Below, one piece after another: positions 52,846 through 61,293 of a stretch of 64,000 bases of DNA. The notes beneath the pieces are model-generated. The model made no database searches and was not told the origin of the DNA. It saw nothing but the letters and a program-made list of their open reading frames with translations. Origin of the DNA: Brevibacillus fortis (GTDB lineage: Bacteria > Bacillota > Bacilli > Brevibacillales > Brevibacillaceae); NCBI RefSeq assembly GCF_003013395.1, contig NZ_PXZM01000010.1:93515-157514 (forward strand). Reading direction: 5' to 3'. Each line of letters starts with the position of its first letter. Positions within the stretch are counted from its first letter, which is position 1. Made by a program: the position numbers and the translations under genes.

Positions 52846-52940
52846 ATTGTAACAACAAAACGGTCCGTTCCGCAAGATCAATTTGCGCTTATTTTTTGAC
52901 AAATGTTACAATATTGAAAACGGTGAGAGGATGCATTCCT

Positions 52941-54149
52941 GTGTCGATCTTGCAACATCCCGTCTTTCGTCGTTTGTATACGGCCCACATTGTTCACATC
53001 ATCGGAAATGAATTTACGTTTATTGCGGTCGTTGGACTTTTACATGATTTAAGTGGATCGGGTCTTTCTTTTGCGGCAGGTACTGTGTTTCGTATGCTCC
53101 CTTATGTGTTTGCCAGCTTTTTCGCAGGGACGCTTGTGGAGAATTGGGATAAACGGCGGGTCATGATTGTCGTCAATTTGCTTCGTGGCATTCTCGTCAG
53201 TTTGTTTTTCTTCATCACATCTGCGACCTACTTATGGGTGGCTTTTTTGTTATTGATTCTGGTCAATATTTGCAGTGCTTTTTTCCAACCAGCGATGCAA
53301 GTAGCGATCGTACAATCCGTGGAGGAAAAGGACAGGTTGGCTGCCAATTCCCTTTTGCAGGGGACGACTTCGTTTCTTATTATCGTTTGTCAGGGTGTGG
53401 CAGCAGTTCTGGTTTACTTGTTCTCCTATCGCTACAACTTCTTGCTCGATGCCGCCTGTTATTTGTTGTCGCTGTTCATCTTGCTTCCGCTTCCGCATAT
53501 CGCCAACTCTGTTGCATCGAAAACGGCTGTACCTTTTATGGAAAGGTTAAAAGAGGGATTCCGTTATATCGGCAAACATCGGGAGATTGGCAGTGTGATC
53601 GGCTATCAGATGGCGGAACGTGTATGTGGCGCCTATTACATTATGCTGATGTACTATGTTCTTACGGAGCGGGGAGAGGGCTTGTATGTCTTCGGACTCT
53701 TGGACATTCCGTTGGGTCTCGGGGGTGTGATAGCTGGGATTGCTGTGAACAAGCTGTCTGAGCGCCTGAGCGAAAAGGGAACATGGCGTGTCCAAGGATG
53801 GGCACTCGTAGCGATGGGATGTTCGATTATCGCCGTGTTTCATGCGAAACCGCTGCTTGGGCTGGCCATCGCCATCCTATTCGCATCAACTGCTCAGTTT
53901 AGCTCATCGATATTGTCTGTGACGAAGCTTCAACGAATGTCTGACCCTGCTTATTTGGCTCGCGTTTTTTCCATTCGGGAAATGGCGACCATGGGAAGCT
54001 TTTCTGTGAGCTGCTTGATTCTCGGATTCAGTGCGGAGCAGGTCGGGAGTGCCGCTGTCTCCGTGTGGCTTGGTTTCTTTGGGGTTGCAGCAGGGCTTCT
54101 GTGGCTCTGGAGCCATCGTAAGTTGCAAAAGATCACAGACGTACAGTGA
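52941..54149 (+). CDS. MFS transporter, MFS_3/efflux type
   Basis: A 402-residue permease with about 12 TM segments, beginning MSILQHPVFRRLYTAHIVHIIGNEFTF. LVENWDKRRVMIVVNLLRGI is motif A. Start chosen at GTG 52941 with GAGAGGATG eight bases upstream; an in-frame TTG at 52896 lies in the promoter region. Transcribed divergently from the ArsR-MFS pair, with the ACGTTCA repeats between. Substrate unknown. Confidence 0.88.
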   Translation: MSILQHPVFRRLYTAHIVHIIGNEFTFIAVVGLLHDLSGSGLSFAAGTVFRMLPYVFASFFAGTLVENWDKRRVMIVVNLLRGILVSLFFFITSATYLWVAFLLLILVNICSAFFQPAMQVAIVQSVEEKDRLAANSLLQGTTSFLIIVCQGVAAVLVYLFSYRYNFLLDAACYLLSLFILLPLPHIANSVASKTAVPFMERLKEGFRYIGKHREIGSVIGYQMAERVCGAYYIMLMYYVLTERGEGLYVFGLLDIPLGLGGVIAGIAVNKLSERLSEKGTWRVQGWALVAMGCSIIAVFHAKPLLGLAIAILFASTAQFSSSILSVTKLQRMSDPAYLARVFSIREMATMGSFSVSCLILGFSAEQVGSAAVSVWLGFFGVAAGLLWLWSHRKLQKITDVQ

Positions 54150-54164
54150 GACTCAGGATAGATT

Positions 54165-54199
54165 CCTCTGCTTATTTGGAGCAGAGGCTCTTTTTTTAT
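54165..54199 (+). terminator. Intrinsic terminator
   Basis: CCTCTGCT/AGCAGAGG stem with a seven-base loop, then CTCTTTTTTTAT. Confidence 0.82.
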
Positions 54200-54235
54200 A
54201 CAAAATGAAACTTTTAGATTTAATAAATATAATTA

Positions 54236-54264
54236 TTGAAAAAGTATGAACCTGATTATACAAT
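54236..54264 (+). promoter_or_regulatory. Sigma-A promoter of the third MFS gene
   Basis: TTGAAA (54236-54241), 17-base spacer, TACAAT (54259-54264), 32 bases before the ATG. Confidence 0.75.
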
Positions 54265-54296
54265 GAATGGAAAAAAGAGAAAAAGGAAGATGCAGC

Positions 54297-55553
54297 ATGA
54301 AGGAATTATGGCGGCAGCGTTCATTTCGCTGGTATTGGCTGGGGATGTTCTTATCTGGTCTGGGGGATCAGTTTGGCTGGATGGGCTTGACGTGGTTTGT
54401 CATGAATAAAACAGGCTCACCTACTGCGATGGGTGGGGTTGTTCTTGCGTATATGCTCCCTGCTGTTCTTACTGGTTTAGTGGCGGGAGTTTTACTGGAT
54501 CGGTTTGATCGACGCAAGCTCATCATGATGGACAATGTGGCGCGAGGACTCATTTTTATAGCGTTGGTCGCATTATTGCAGATCGATCAAGTTCCGCTAT
54601 TTGTGATATACGTGTTGATTGTGATTGCGGGAATCCTTTCACCGTTGAGTACAGCTGGGGCGCAGACTTTGTTGCCTAGAATCGTCTCGGACAAAAATCA
54701 ATTGGTCAAAGCGAATGGCGTGATGGAAACGCAATGGCAAATTGTCTATATGTTTGGACCGGCACTCGCGGGTGTATTAATCGGGTTGATTGGTGAAGCT
54801 TATGTTCTGTTGATCGATGCGGCCAGCTTTTTCGTATGTGCATTCTGCTTCTCCCGGTTGCCCCGAGAGCTTACGAAAAGTGCGAATCCAACAGCGATTG
54901 CCAAAGGCCAAACGGGAGTGTTCATGCGTTCTCTCCTGAGTGACATGCGGACAGGGTATCGATACATATTTGGACGTAAGCAATTGATCATTCTTGTTTT
55001 CTTTACCTTTTTGTTTAACATGTCGTACGGCCCCATTGAAATTGCATTACCACTGTATGCGAATCAGGATTTGGCAGGAGGATCAATTGCATTAGGGATG
55101 CTGTGGTCTTCTTTGGCAGTAGGGGCATTACTAGGCTCACTCTTTTTCTCGACGGTTACGTGGAAACTTCCGTTGGGGTCGACATTAGCAGGGATTATCG
55201 TGGCGTGGGGAGTGACCACATTGCCGATCGCATTATTCTCAAGGTTGGAGATCGCGATGGCTTCGATGGTTGTGGCGGGCTTTTGCTTTGCTCCTTATAA
55301 CATCATGTACAGAAGCTATCTGCAAAAGCAGGTGCCCGATGCTCTCTTGGGGCGGGTATTAACCAGTGTTCGCACGATTACGGGGACAGGAATGCCGGCG
55401 GGAGCGGCTGTCTCTGGCTTCCTCATACCCTACCTGGGTGTTCAAGGGATCATTGGAGCCGGAGCAGCCGTATGTATCATTTTCGGTATCATTGCATTTG
55501 GTGCATTGAAAAACTTGGAGGATTCCTCATCACTTTCGATTGAGGAGAGGTGA
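54297..55553 (+). CDS. MFS transporter, MFS_3/efflux type
   Basis: A 418-residue permease with about 12 TM segments: MKELWRQRSFRWYWLGMFLSGLGDQFGW start, LLDRFDRRKLIMMDNVARGLIF motif A. Related in layout to the other two MFS_3-type proteins here. AGGAAG lies about ten bases before the ATG at 54297. Own promoter and terminated upstream gene, so independently expressed. Its end overlaps the convergent SDR gene by 24 bases. Confidence 0.9.
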   Translation: MKELWRQRSFRWYWLGMFLSGLGDQFGWMGLTWFVMNKTGSPTAMGGVVLAYMLPAVLTGLVAGVLLDRFDRRKLIMMDNVARGLIFIALVALLQIDQVPLFVIYVLIVIAGILSPLSTAGAQTLLPRIVSDKNQLVKANGVMETQWQIVYMFGPALAGVLIGLIGEAYVLLIDAASFFVCAFCFSRLPRELTKSANPTAIAKGQTGVFMRSLLSDMRTGYRYIFGRKQLIILVFFTFLFNMSYGPIEIALPLYANQDLAGGSIALGMLWSSLAVGALLGSLFFSTVTWKLPLGSTLAGIIVAWGVTTLPIALFSRLEIAMASMVVAGFCFAPYNIMYRSYLQKQVPDALLGRVLTSVRTITGTGMPAGAAVSGFLIPYLGVQGIIGAGAAVCIIFGIIAFGALKNLEDSSSLSIEER

Positions 55554-56309
55554 GACGAGGTGTTTTAGCCACTGAGGCAATAGGAAGTAGATGCGGGAGA
55601 GCGCATGTAGACGAAATGGCATGGCAACCTCCGGACGTTTTGCTTCCGCCGCTCGATATATTGCCTTTGCCGTTTGTTCCGGTGTCAATAAATACCGACT
55701 TACTTTGCTGCGATAGCTACCCGTTTTGTCTGCCTTATCCAAAAAGGGTGTGTCAATCGGTCCTGGCATGGCACAGGTAACGGCAATTCCACTGCCTTGC
55801 AGTTCGTGGCGCAATCCTTCACTAAAGCGGATTACAGCTGCTTTGCTGGCTGCATATACCGCAGCTTTGGCTGTTGCGACCTGTCCGGCAAGTGAGGCTA
55901 TCGTGATAATATGCCCCTGCTCTTGTTGAAGCATCATCGGCAAAAAGGCACGGGTCGTGTAGAGAACACCGGAAATATTCGTTCGCAATGTTTCTTCCAG
56001 CTCCTCTACGCGCATTTCGATGAGTGGTTCAAAGACTGCCATCCCGGCATTGTTGTAAAGAAAATCGCAACGTTCAAAACGGATGTGCACCCATGCAGCG
56101 AACTGCCGAATGTCTTCATTACTGCCGACGTCTAACAGGTAATGATGGAGACGATTCGGATAAGCTTTTTGTAACGAAACGAGTTCCTCGCTGATGGCTT
56201 TGCGGCTTGTGGCAATGACACAATCTCCTTTTTCCAAATGAAGTCGTGTCAAAGCTAGACCAAGGCCACCAGAAGCCCCGGTGATGACGACAATACGGGG
56301 AGTTGACAT
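55530..56309 (-). CDS. Short-chain dehydrogenase/reductase
   Basis: A 259-residue SDR oxidoreductase. TGASGGLGLALT is the NAD(P)-binding TGxxxGxG motif, NNAGMAVFEPL the NNAG motif, IASLAGQVATAKAAVYAASKAA the catalytic Ser and Tyr-x-x-x-Lys. A conserved Arg/Ser-rich start (ATSRKAISEE) suggests NADP preference. Substrate unknown. AAAGAGGAGGATG ribosome binding site. The 3' end overlaps the convergent MFS gene, so the two cannot be fully transcribed without antisense RNA. Confidence 0.92.
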   Translation of the reverse strand: MSTPRIVVITGASGGLGLALTRLHLEKGDCVIATSRKAISEELVSLQKAYPNRLHHYLLDVGSNEDIRQFAAWVHIRFERCDFLYNNAGMAVFEPLIEMRVEELEETLRTNISGVLYTTRAFLPMMLQQEQGHIITIASLAGQVATAKAAVYAASKAAVIRFSEGLRHELQGSGIAVTCAMPGPIDTPFLDKADKTGSYRSKVSRYLLTPEQTAKAIYRAAEAKRPEVAMPFRLHALSRIYFLLPQWLKHLVSPLLNRK

Positions 56310-56410
56310 GTCATCCTCCTCTTTCTCGAGTAGAGTTTTGTTTCCATTGTGAATGGCAAGTATAAGCCCCTAAGTTGTTGTGAAGGCTAGCCTCTAGGGG
56401 GTGAATGCAC

Positions 56411-56635
56411 ATGCCAGCAGTTAAATGTTCTGTAGCAAACTGTGAGTACTGGGCGCAGGGCAATCTTTGCAGCGCCGAAGAGATCATGGTAGAGATTGAC
56501 GCACACGCTACCGTAAACCTGAAAGAAGAATTCGCGGGTGAGTACGGTCAAAACACGCAGCATCAGGATCAGGCAAAAACTTCGTCTGAAACCTGTTGTC
56601 TGACGTTCAAGCCGAAGAATTCCACGAAGAAATAA
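56411..56635 (+). CDS. DUF1540 cysteine-rich small protein
   Basis: A 74-residue protein with the DUF1540 pattern PAVKCSVANCEYWAQGNLCSAEEIMVEID and a later ETCCLTFKPK, giving about five Cys that could bind a metal. DUF1540 proteins are common in Clostridia and spore-forming Bacilli with unknown function, often spore-related. ATG at 56411 is favoured by AGGGGG nine bases upstream. Confidence 0.85.
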   Translation: MPAVKCSVANCEYWAQGNLCSAEEIMVEIDAHATVNLKEEFAGEYGQNTQHQDQAKTSSETCCLTFKPKNSTKK

Positions 56636-56647
56636 TGCGGCTTCGGC

Positions 56648-56689
56648 GCAAAAAGGACGTATCCCTTAATGGTGATACGTCTTTTTTGC
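56648..56689. terminator. Bidirectional terminator
   Basis: GCAAAAAGGACGTATC and GATACGTCTTTTTTGC, near-perfect inverted repeat between the convergent DUF1540 and nucleotidase genes. Confidence 0.83.
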
Positions 56690-56697
56690 TGTTTGCC

Positions 56698-57288
56698 CTA
56701 TACGCTTGTCCTAGCCAGAAAGAGCTCGTTGACTTTTTGGGCAACCTCTTCCCAAGAAGTGACTCGATGAATGAGTGGAGGAAGGGAAGCTTGATTATAA
56801 GGAGTGTCAAACAAGAACACGGGAATTTGCAGTGCTTCTGACAATTGCAAAGCGTTCTCCAGACGATCCTCCAAAAAAAGGTCCACTCCCCATTTACGGG
56901 CAGCTGACAGCTTGTCGTGGCTTCCAATCAAATCCACTTCATGGTGAGGGATATTGTAGCGAGCAAACCATTGTAAGGTCACATCGCGGTGACGATCCTC
57001 ACGAGCACTTATATATACCAGCTTGTGGGAGGAAGACCAATCGCGCAAAACCTGATCGGCAATTCCGTGAACAGGCGCACCATCATAAAGGCGCTCCCCG
57101 TTTTGATCCAACCACGTTTCGAACTCTGCGTCCGTGATTTGATACACGTTGGCTAAATTGTACTCCACACAATCTTCATATCGTAAATCTCTTCCAAAGC
57201 TCTCATTCATCAACGGAACAATACTGCTAGGTGATGTGACTGTACCGTCAATATCAATGCCAATGGTTAGGATTTTGTCTGGTTTCAT
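56698..57288 (-). CDS. YqfW-type HAD nucleotidase
   Basis: A 196-residue HAD-fold phosphatase of the 5'(3')-deoxyribonucleotidase group. Motif I IGIDIDGTVTSP (nucleophile and acid-base Asp), motif II VYISARE (Ser), motif III/IV VDLFLEDR. Resembles B. subtilis YqfW, a putative nucleotidase. The adjacent divergent gene resembles YqfX, and yqfW and yqfX are neighbours in Bacillus too. Confidence 0.85.
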   Translation of the reverse strand: MKPDKILTIGIDIDGTVTSPSSIVPLMNESFGRDLRYEDCVEYNLANVYQITDAEFETWLDQNGERLYDGAPVHGIADQVLRDWSSSHKLVYISAREDRHRDVTLQWFARYNIPHHEVDLIGSHDKLSAARKWGVDLFLEDRLENALQLSEALQIPVFLFDTPYNQASLPPLIHRVTSWEEVAQKVNELFLARTSV

Positions 57289-57385
57289 TCTCTCGCCTCC
57301 CGTTTAAATTGTACAACGTAGGCAGACAATAAGGCTACTTCCTTCACTTAATTAATCCTTTGCCAAAAAAGGGGCTGAGCATGAT

Positions 57386-57967
57386 ATGTTGGATCGACAC
57401 GAACGTAATGATGCGAAGCGGAAGGAAGATACCGGTTTTTCCGAGACGGTTGATCAGCACGACAGGGAGTTTGCAGCGAATACTTGGACACAGGCCGTCT
57501 TTGACGAAGAGGAAGAGCGGTCGAGGCGCAGGGTTCACTACGATCCCCATTCCTATACAGAGCGCTATACAGGCGAGCTGGATGAGGAGCGAAACGACTT
57601 TTCGGAGCGTTTGGATGGCGTTGTCCTGACCAGAGAGGATCGTTCACCGGTCGCCAAAGTCAAAGATGATGACATCGAGGTGGCGGCGGAAATCGCCGAG
57701 CCGATTCCGACCAGTCGTGCTGCCAGTGAGATCGACACAGACGAGGAAAACCGGGAAAATGGGGCCAGTGGTATCGGGATGACTGGCTTGGGCTTATCGG
57801 TCCTGTCCTTGTTTCTCATGCCATACTTGGTGGCTCCAATTGGTATGGTGCTTGGCTACTTGGCGTATCGACGCAACTCGAAGACACTGGGAGCCTGGGC
57901 GATGATCGTAGGTGCTATTGCCATTTTGGGCGCATTAGTTATCTACCCGTACTATACGGCTCGCTAA
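57386..57967 (+). CDS. YqfX-like membrane protein
   Basis: A 193-residue protein: a long, charged, hydrophilic N-terminal half (about 1-125) and two TM helices (about 128-155 and 168-188; LSVLSLFLMPYLVAPIGMVLGYLAY and WAMIVGAIAILGALVIYPYY), as in DUF4190/YqfX-type proteins. Function unknown. ATG at 57386 with AAGGGG about 11 bases upstream. Divergent from the YqfW-type gene, 97 bases apart. Confidence 0.8.
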   Translation: MLDRHERNDAKRKEDTGFSETVDQHDREFAANTWTQAVFDEEEERSRRRVHYDPHSYTERYTGELDEERNDFSERLDGVVLTREDRSPVAKVKDDDIEVAAEIAEPIPTSRAASEIDTDEENRENGASGIGMTGLGLSVLSLFLMPYLVAPIGMVLGYLAYRRNSKTLGAWAMIVGAIAILGALVIYPYYTAR

Positions 57968-57982
57968 AAGCATCACACCGCA

Positions 57983-58018
57983 AAACCTCTCCGGTCGTTC
58001 AGCCGGAGAGGTTTTTGT
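57983..58018. terminator. Bidirectional terminator
   Basis: AAAACCTCTCCGG/CCGGAGAGGTTTTT, perfect stem between the convergent YqfX-like and DUF84 genes. Confidence 0.87.
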
Positions 58019-58030
58019 GTTGCCCCACTA

Positions 58031-58561
58031 CTATTTGTACAAAGAGGAAACGAAAGGCGTAATCGCTGCGATAACGGCATCACAAAAAACATCGGAACGC
58101 CGTACGCGATTATCCGTTAAGAGGGAATAGGCGCCGCCGCGATGATTACTGCCAACGGTTTTGCCCCATTCATCTATGATGGTGCCAAGCTCAATTTGCT
58201 CCTGCTGGATTCGCTGGACGGCTTGATTCGGGATAGGAAAAGCCAAACCTTTTCCAATAAATAGCTCACTTCCATTCCAGGCAGCGCAGATGGAAATCAA
58301 ATACCACTGTTTTGTAAATTGCTCATCGTACGTAAGTCCGCCTTCTAAGCCTAGCCCAATCTCTGCTTCTGGTGCTTGACTACGTGCAGCTTTTGCTCGA
58401 TTGATCGCTCCTGTAATCGTTTCTTCTTCACTCATCGGCTGAGCCGCTACGCCCGAGGGGACGGATAAGCAGATAGGTTCCGTTCCAGTTGCTTTTTGTA
58501 CAGCGAGACGTTTTGCTTCATTTGTTGTTCCGAGTGCATAGCGGAAAATATGATAATCCAA
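58031..58561 (-). CDS. DUF84 / YjjX-type inosine-xanthosine triphosphatase
   Basis: A 176-residue DUF84 protein. YALGTTNEAKRLAVQKATG, VPSGVAAQPMSEEETITGAINRAKAA and GLGLEGGL match YjjX-type enzymes, which hydrolyse ITP/XTP and keep non-canonical purines out of the nucleotide pool. TTG start at 58561 has AGAGGTGG nine bases upstream; the frame is open to 58723 but that part runs into the divergent dapF start and looks non-coding. Confidence 0.82.
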   Translation of the reverse strand: MDYHIFRYALGTTNEAKRLAVQKATGTEPICLSVPSGVAAQPMSEEETITGAINRAKAARSQAPEAEIGLGLEGGLTYDEQFTKQWYLISICAAWNGSELFIGKGLAFPIPNQAVQRIQQEQIELGTIIDEWGKTVGSNHRGGAYSLLTDNRVRRSDVFCDAVIAAITPFVSSLYK

Positions 58562-58702
58562 CGGCTTATTCCACCTCTTTCCATCATCGATGCTAGTGGT
58601 AGTATACCACCTTTTGATTCGACCACGATTCTCTAGGTTGTGATAAGATAATGCATAGAGGAGAGTCAGACCTAGCATTCGAAAGAGAAAGAGGAGTGGA
58701 CG

Positions 58703-59563
58703 ATGAAATTTACAAAGCTGCATGGCTTGGGTAATGATTACGTTTACGTCAACTGTTTTGATGAAGACTTGTCGGGTGTAGATTTACCTGAATTGGCAAG
58801 AAGGGTGAGCGATCGGAATTTTGGCATTGGAGGCGATGGACTGATCCTCATTATGCCATCTGAACGAGCAGATTTTCGCATGCGGGTATTTAACAATGAT
58901 GGCAGCGAAGCAAAAAATTGCGGAAACGGCTTGCGCTGTGTGAGCAAGTACGTATACGACCACGGTTTGACGGAGCAAACAACGTTTACCGTGGAGACGT
59001 TGGGAGGGACCGTTACCCCTGTCGTATCGCTTGGAACAGACGGTAAGGTCGATCAAGTAACAATTGATATGGGAGAGCCTCGTTTTGAGCGAGCAGCGAT
59101 TCCGATGACAGGCATTCCTGAAGAACGAGTGCGAGAAGAGGTAATCGAGGTCGATGGAACGGCGTTTACGATGACGGCTGTTTCGATGGGCAATCCACAT
59201 GCCATCCTTTTCGTCGATGAAGTGAAGGAAGAAGATGTTCGTCATTACGGGCCAATGATCGAGTACCACGAATGGTTTCCTGAGCGAACCAACGTCGAAT
59301 TTATCCAAATATTGAATCAAGAGGAAATTCTTTTCCGTGTATGGGAGAGGGGATCAGGTGTAACGCTTGCCTGTGGGACAGGAGCTTGCGCTGCTGCAGT
59401 AGCTGCCCACTTGAGTGGAAAGACAGATAGAAAAGTCACGGTTCACTTGGCAGGAGGAGATCTCTTTATTGAATGGAAGGAAGAGGATAACCGAGTCTAT
59501 ATGACGGGGCCGGCTACCGAAGTTTTTTCCGGTGAGTATTTGGGAGAGATCCCATTTAAATAG
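58703..59563 (+). CDS. dapF: Diaminopimelate epimerase
   Basis: A 286-residue PLP-independent epimerase that converts LL- to meso-diaminopimelate for lysine and peptidoglycan. Active-site cysteines are Cys73 (NNDGSEAKNCGNG) and Cys224 (TLACGTGACA) as base and acid. GGDGLI and the RGSG loop before Cys224 hold ligand residues. AAAGAGGAG ribosome binding site. Monocistronic with terminator; not next to other lysine genes. Confidence 0.97.
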   Translation: MKFTKLHGLGNDYVYVNCFDEDLSGVDLPELARRVSDRNFGIGGDGLILIMPSERADFRMRVFNNDGSEAKNCGNGLRCVSKYVYDHGLTEQTTFTVETLGGTVTPVVSLGTDGKVDQVTIDMGEPRFERAAIPMTGIPEERVREEVIEVDGTAFTMTAVSMGNPHAILFVDEVKEEDVRHYGPMIEYHEWFPERTNVEFIQILNQEEILFRVWERGSGVTLACGTGACAAAVAAHLSGKTDRKVTVHLAGGDLFIEWKEEDNRVYMTGPATEVFSGEYLGEIPFK

Positions 59564-59570
59564 CAGCAAG

Positions 59571-59609
59571 TAAAAACCGTTCCGTCGAAATCGACTGGAG
59601 CGGTTTTTC
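59571..59609 (+). terminator. Intrinsic terminator of dapF
   Basis: AAAAACCG stem with an inner GTCGA helix and TTTTTC tail. Confidence 0.8.
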
Positions 59610-59616
59610 ACAAAAA

Positions 59617-59660
59617 ATAGCGTGGTCACGGGCGTTTTTCCTTGCCGTAACCACGCTATC
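59617..59660 (-). terminator. Intrinsic terminator, minus strand
   Basis: ATAGCGTGGT and its complement form a stem followed on the minus strand by TTTTTTG, after the small coiled-coil ORF. Confidence 0.72.
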
Positions 59661-59675
59661 GAATTCGAATGAATG

Positions 59676-59822
59676 TCACCCGTTATACACCTCATGTAAG
59701 TACGCGACATCCGTGCGATCGTACTGAGGGGTATTTTTGTTCATCTTCGCCAGTTCTGCTTGCAGTCTTTTCAATTCGGCTTCCATCTTCTTGATTTCTT
59801 CTTGCATGGCTTGTGCTGTCAT
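59676..59822 (-). CDS. Small coiled-coil protein
   Basis: A 48-residue ORF, mostly one heptad-rich helix (EEIKKMEAELKRLQAELAKM) followed by NTPQYDRTDVAYLHEVYNG. AAGGAGAG nine bases before the ATG and a terminator behind it support expression. Family not recognised. The 59823-60098 stretch to the next gene holds no further gene. Confidence 0.65.
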   Translation of the reverse strand: MTAQAMQEEIKKMEAELKRLQAELAKMNKNTPQYDRTDVAYLHEVYNG

Positions 59823-60098
59823 GGTGGTTCTCTCCTTGTTGTCGTTTTTTATCTAAATTTATTGACTATTCTAACGAAAGGCCAAAACAATGTAAATAGC
59901 CTATATCTGGATGTAAGCGCTTTATCCGTGAATAGTCTGTGAACGGTTGTTCAGATTGTCTGATTTGGTCTTTTGAGAGCAACGAACTCGGGGAAAAATA
60001 AGGTCGAGAAGTGCAATACTTTGTATGTTCTTTACGAAAAGTCATGTTATGATGAAGCGTAGTATTCGGGCATCTTGCCCTTAGGAAGGTGTGTACTG

Positions 60099-61268
60099 GT
60101 GATTTACTTGGACAACAGTGCGACTACCCGGCCTCATCCTCAAGTGATTGAAACCGTGAGACGCGCGATGGAAAGCTACTATGGAAACCCGTCTTCTTTG
60201 CATCAAAAAGGAGTAGAGGCGGAAAATGTACTGAAGCAGGCGCGAAAGGTTGCTGCACAGTACTTGGGCTGTAAAGAAAGTGAAGTTATATTTACTTCAG
60301 GTGGTACGGAGAGCAACAATACGGCGATCAAGGGTGTAGCCTTTCAATATCAAAACAGAGGGAAACATATTATTACGACACAGGTAGAGCATCCGGCTGT
60401 TTACGATGTCTGCAAACAGTTGGAAGGCCTGGGGTTTGCCGTGACATATCTGCCGGTAGATCGTGAAGGTCGCGTATCGGTAGAAGATGTTCAGAAAGCA
60501 ATGCGTCCCGATACGATTCTTGTTTCGGTCATGCATGTGAACAACGAGCTGGGGACCATTCAGCCGATCCTGGAAATCGGACAATGGCTGAAGCAATTTC
60601 CGAAAGTCTTGTTTCACGTCGATGCTGTCCAAGGAATTGGGAAAGTTCCTTTGCGCATCAAGGATTCAGGGATTGATTTGTTGAGCGTCTCTGCTCACAA
60701 GTTTTACGGCCCTAGAGGAGTGGGCATTTTATATAAACGAGAAGGCTTGATCATTCACCCGTTAATGATGGGTGGCGGTCAAGAAGGCGGTGTTCGCTCA
60801 GGAACGGAAAACCTCCCAGCCATCGCTGGTATGGCAAAAGCAATCCGGATTTTAGAGGAACTGGGCAGCGTCGAGATAATCAGGCTGCAAAAACTGAATC
60901 AGCAGCTTCGAGAAGGGATTACAACAATCGAAGGTTGCATTGTGAATACCCCGGAAGCGAATGCGGCTCCTCATATTATGAACTTGTCAGTACCAGGAGT
61001 AAAAGCGGAAGTCCTGTTGCATGCTTTGGAGGAAAAAGGTTTCTTAATATCCACGAAGTCGGCGTGTTCATCCAAAGCCAATGAGCCGAGCAGAGTACTG
61101 ACTGCGATTGGAATCGAGCGGGATTGCGCGTTGTCGTCTCTGCGGGTCAGTCTGGGCCGGGAAAATACAGCGGAGGATATTCAACAGTTTTTGAAGGCGT
61201 TAGAGGAATGCGTAAGTGTGCTTCGTACGTATATCAAACAACAACCTGCCCCCGCTCATAGAAAATAG
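60099..61268 (+). CDS. Cysteine desulfurase (NifS/IscS family, partner of ThiI)
   Basis: A 389-residue PLP enzyme that takes sulfur from cysteine as a persulfide. MIYLDNSATTRPHPQVIE start, SGGTESNNTAIKG cofactor region, VSAHKFYGPRG with the PLP Lys, and STKSACSSKANEPS with the sulfur-accepting Cys. Next to thiI it matches B. subtilis NifZ, the dedicated sulfur donor for 4-thiouridine synthesis. GTG at 60099 has AGGAAGGTG nine bases upstream; the frame open to 60075 is not needed. 25 bases before thiI. Confidence 0.94.
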   Translation: MIYLDNSATTRPHPQVIETVRRAMESYYGNPSSLHQKGVEAENVLKQARKVAAQYLGCKESEVIFTSGGTESNNTAIKGVAFQYQNRGKHIITTQVEHPAVYDVCKQLEGLGFAVTYLPVDREGRVSVEDVQKAMRPDTILVSVMHVNNELGTIQPILEIGQWLKQFPKVLFHVDAVQGIGKVPLRIKDSGIDLLSVSAHKFYGPRGVGILYKREGLIIHPLMMGGGQEGGVRSGTENLPAIAGMAKAIRILEELGSVEIIRLQKLNQQLREGITTIEGCIVNTPEANAAPHIMNLSVPGVKAEVLLHALEEKGFLISTKSACSSKANEPSRVLTAIGIERDCALSSLRVSLGRENTAEDIQQFLKALEECVSVLRTYIKQQPAPAHRK

Positions 61269-61293
61269 TGTGGACAACTAAAAGGAGATAAAT

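Noticed and set aside
52896..52940. TTG at 52896 as the start of the divergent MFS protein
   Set aside because: Falls in the promoter region with no ribosome binding site; GTG at 52941 is well placed.
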